The notes beneath the pieces are model-generated. The model was not told the DNA's origin. It was given only the letters and a program-made list of their open reading frames with translations, and did no database searches. From the NCBI GenBank assembly GCA_026648125.1, contig JAPKGD010000075.1, positions 1 through 7,558 of the forward strand: DNA of 7,558 bases. Direction: 5' to 3'. How positions within the stretch are numbered: position 1 is the stretch's first letter; the number at the start of each line of letters is the position of its first letter. The stretch comes from Bdellovibrionales bacterium. GTDB lineage: Bacteria; Bdellovibrionota; Bdellovibrionia; Bdellovibrionales; UBA1609. Below, one piece after another: positions 5,957 to 7,558 of the stretch. A program made the translations under genes and the position numbers.

Positions 5957-7006
5957 CTATCCTTTCGATGATTCGACGACCCAGTTGTGAAGCTTAGGTC
6001 GCCACTGCAAAAAGGCCCGATTCTTACGAGTGGGGTTAACCCGATTACTTAAAATTATCACCACCCAATCTTTGCGTGGATCAAACCAAACTGAAGTGCC
6101 AGTGAACCCAGTATGTCCAAAACTCAATGGGGAAAAATGTTCACCGCAACTGGCACTCCCTAGAGTGGGTTTCATAAAGAGCCAGCCCCAATCACCTATT
6201 TCCCTGCGAACCTGACGTCGACAAAACCTTTCGAGCCATTTTGCTGGCATCAGACGTGCTGTCTCTCCTTTGAGATTTTTTCTTAAAGTGAGCGCCCATT
6301 GACTCACGTCCTCCACGCCCCCAAAGAGACCTGCGTGAGGGGCGATACCACCCAAAGCAAAAGTATTTTCATCGTGCACTTCGCCCTGGAGAAGTCGTTT
6401 GCGCCATTTACACCTCTCTGTGGGCGCATATTTATTCTTCGCATAACGACGTTTTTCGGTATTGAAATGCATACGCCCCATGCATTCGAGATTGAGCAGC
6501 TCCCGCCACAGAGAAGGTAGATTCGCTTGTTTTGCGCGCATCATCGCCGCAGCAAGAATAAGAAGGTCAGGGTCCGAGTAGACGGACTTCTTTGAGGCCT
6601 TTCTTTTGATATTTTGCAGTTTTCGCTCCAATTGCCCCCAGCGCCTTACGGATTTTCTTGGTCCACTGAGACTTCGATAAAAGGGAAGCCACCAGGGCAT
6701 TCCCGCCGAATGGGTCAAAAGTTGCTCGATAGTGACGCGCTTATGTTTGAACTCCGGCCAGTGCTGAGCGACAAAATCGCCTGGAGACATGACGCCCTCT
6801 GCAAAGGTGCGGCCCACGGCCGTAGCGGTAAAAATCACTTTTGTTAAGGAAGCTAAATCATAAAATTCGTATTCTTCGCCCACGCGAAGATCAATTTTAA
6901 GCTTACCATTTTGATAGGCCCGTAGAGCCAAAGACGGCGTGGCCCCACGTAGGTCGTCAAGCTCTGGCATCAACTTCTTTAAAAAGGCATTCTCAAATCG
7001 GGTCAT
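5957..7006 (-). CDS. Cytoplasmic beta-lactamase-fold serine hydrolase (class C / AmiE-like family)
   Basis: Serine hydrolase of the beta-lactamase/penicillin-binding-protein fold (PF00144 type), 349 residues. The catalytic motifs are visible: LASLTKVIFT with S53 and K56, QLLTHSAGMP (95-104) typical of the family, YSD at 143-145 in the place of Y-x-N, and FGHTGFTG (297-304) with HTG in place of KTG. HTG and YSD are usual in esterase, peptidase and amidase members and argue against a true beta-lactamase. The domain begins almost at the first residue with no hydrophobic signal sequence, so the enzyme should stay in the cytoplasm. A basic insert (about 115-140 and 184-206) is rich in Arg and Lys. 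The start ATG overlaps the ldcA stop as ATGA. By context between LdcA and Mpl it may cleave muropeptides, like Bacillus AmiE, but substrate specificity cannot be read from sequence. A later ATG at 6970 is a less likely start. Confidence 0.88.
   Translation of the reverse strand: MTRFENAFLKKLMPELDDLRGATPSLALRAYQNGKLKIDLRVGEEYEFYDLASLTKVIFTATAVGRTFAEGVMSPGDFVAQHWPEFKHKRVTIEQLLTHSAGMPWWLPFYRSLSGPRKSVRRWGQLERKLQNIKRKASKKSVYSDPDLLILAAAMMRAKQANLPSLWRELLNLECMGRMHFNTEKRRYAKNKYAPTERCKWRKRLLQGEVHDENTFALGGIAPHAGLFGGVEDVSQWALTLRKNLKGETARLMPAKWLERFCRRQVRREIGDWGWLFMKPTLGSASCGEHFSPLSFGHTGFTGTSVWFDPRKDWVVIILSNRVNPTRKNRAFLQWRPKLHNWVVESSKG
5960..5965 (-). promoter_or_regulatory. Ribosome-binding site of mpl, inside the upstream gene
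   Basis: AAAGGA on the minus strand forms the last two sense codons (Lys, Gly) of the serine hydrolase gene. It lies 8 bases from the mpl ATG at 5951. The stop codon TAG sits between the two, so ribosomes finishing the hydrolase are positioned to start mpl, consistent with translational coupling. Confidence 0.65.
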
Positions 7007-7558
7007 CGGTATTCCGCAGGATAGACCAAAAGTTGGGGAGATCTTCCCAGCTCGAGTTTTGCCTTAGTCAAAAAAGGAAGGGGCCTTTGGATCGGGCCAT
7101 GCCCGCACGGCAGCCCAGTGAGCACAGGTATTTTAAGCTCCGCTGCAAAACGCGGTAATACGTCGTGCATGATTAAGCGGCGATCGGCGGCGTCGTTGAC
7201 AAGAAGGGATCCAAAGACCACCGCCTTCGCCTTATCGAAATAGCCGGCCTGTAAAAACTGAGTCAGCATTCGATCGAGCCGGTGGGGCCGCTCACCTATG
7301 TCTTCAAAAAATACAATGTGACCTTTTGGCCCATAGGCATAAGGTGTACCCAACGAGGATTGGAGAACAGCGAGATTACCTCCCACAACTCGACTGAGAA
7401 TTTGTCGTGGCTTTCGCGCTGCTGCGTTTACACTTTTGAGCCCTGAAAACTTCAATTCTCGAGCTGAACCACGAAGGAGAGACAGAACCTCCTGAGTTTC
7501 CTGGGGTCGGTGGGCCTTGCGCCCAAAACGATCGAGAAGTGGACCATGTAAAGTGGGC
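7003..7558 (-). CDS. ldcA: LD-carboxypeptidase (peptidase S66, LdcA-like), C-terminal part
   Basis: Partial gene, open to the right edge. The frame continues upstream of the first internal start-like codon (TTG 7455) without a stop, giving 184 visible residues. LdcA is a cytoplasmic serine peptidase that removes the terminal D-Ala from murein tetrapeptides so that tripeptide can be recycled. The visible part holds the TLHGPLLDRF linker region (2-11), GGNLAVL (59-65), FFEDIGERPHRLDRML (83-98) with the likely catalytic Glu at visible residue 85, a VVFGSL segment (113-118), and IPVLTGLPCGHGP (143-155) with the catalytic His at 153. The nucleophile serine domain, usually in the first half of a protein of about 300 residues, lies outside the window. 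Its TGA overlaps the ATG of the serine hydrolase by 4 bases, so it is the upstream gene of the recycling operon. Any promoter is beyond the edge. Confidence 0.92.
   Translation of the reverse strand, partial: PTLHGPLLDRFGRKAHRPQETQEVLSLLRGSARELKFSGLKSVNAAARKPRQILSRVVGGNLAVLQSSLGTPYAYGPKGHIVFFEDIGERPHRLDRMLTQFLQAGYFDKAKAVVFGSLLVNDAADRRLIMHDVLPRFAAELKIPVLTGLPCGHGPIQRPLPFLTKAKLELGRSPQLLVYPAEYR

Noticed and set aside
5957..7006. Calling the serine hydrolase a beta-lactamase resistance gene
   Set aside because: It lacks the KTG and Y-x-N motifs of class C beta-lactamases (HTG and YSD instead), has no export signal, and sits in a peptidoglycan recycling operon.

Overview
This 7.6-kb chromosomal window looks like housekeeping and cell-envelope territory from a Gram-negative, diaminopimelate-type bacterium. 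The strongest pointer is Mpl, the murein-tripeptide ligase of peptidoglycan recycling, which is typical of Gram-negatives. The mix of MoxR/DUF58, a large DUF2723 GT-C membrane protein and an LdcA/Mpl cluster fits a deltaproteobacterium-like or Bdellovibrionota-like genome, but that placement is a weak inference. I see no tRNA, rRNA, CRISPR array, insertion sequence or phage gene, and no gene-free stretch over 300 bases.

Layout. Minus strand, left edge: a MoxR-type AAA+ ATPase (start best placed at 1082) is followed after 5 bases by the first 40 codons of a DUF58 membrane protein that runs off the window. A divergent gap (1083-1204) with two short palindromes separates them from two plus-strand genes. 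The first is a 698-residue DUF2723 protein, a multi-span putative glycosyltransferase with a soluble C-terminal half. After a 121-base gap rich in inverted repeats comes a 367-residue membrane protein with a GTG start. It has no clear name, but it looks like an M48-type (HtpX/Ste24-like) protease scaffold whose zinc motif is gone.

From the right edge, a three-gene minus-strand operon converges on it: a partial LD-carboxypeptidase (LdcA, S66), a beta-lactamase-fold serine hydrolase without a signal peptide, and Mpl. The first two overlap by 4 bases (ATGA), and the second and third are 5 bases apart with the Mpl ribosome-binding site inside the preceding gene.

How the genes work together. LdcA trims the terminal D-Ala from cytoplasmic murein tetrapeptides, and Mpl attaches free tripeptide to UDP-MurNAc. 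The step between them, releasing the peptide from the amino sugar, is normally done by AmpD. The serine hydrolase sits between them in the operon, appears cytoplasmic, and belongs to the broad family that includes Bacillus AmiE (an N-acetylmuramyl-L-alanine amidase). It is therefore a reasonable candidate for that step, which is the most testable idea in the window. The MoxR/DUF58 pair and the DUF2723 protein are also envelope-associated, but nothing here ties them directly to recycling.
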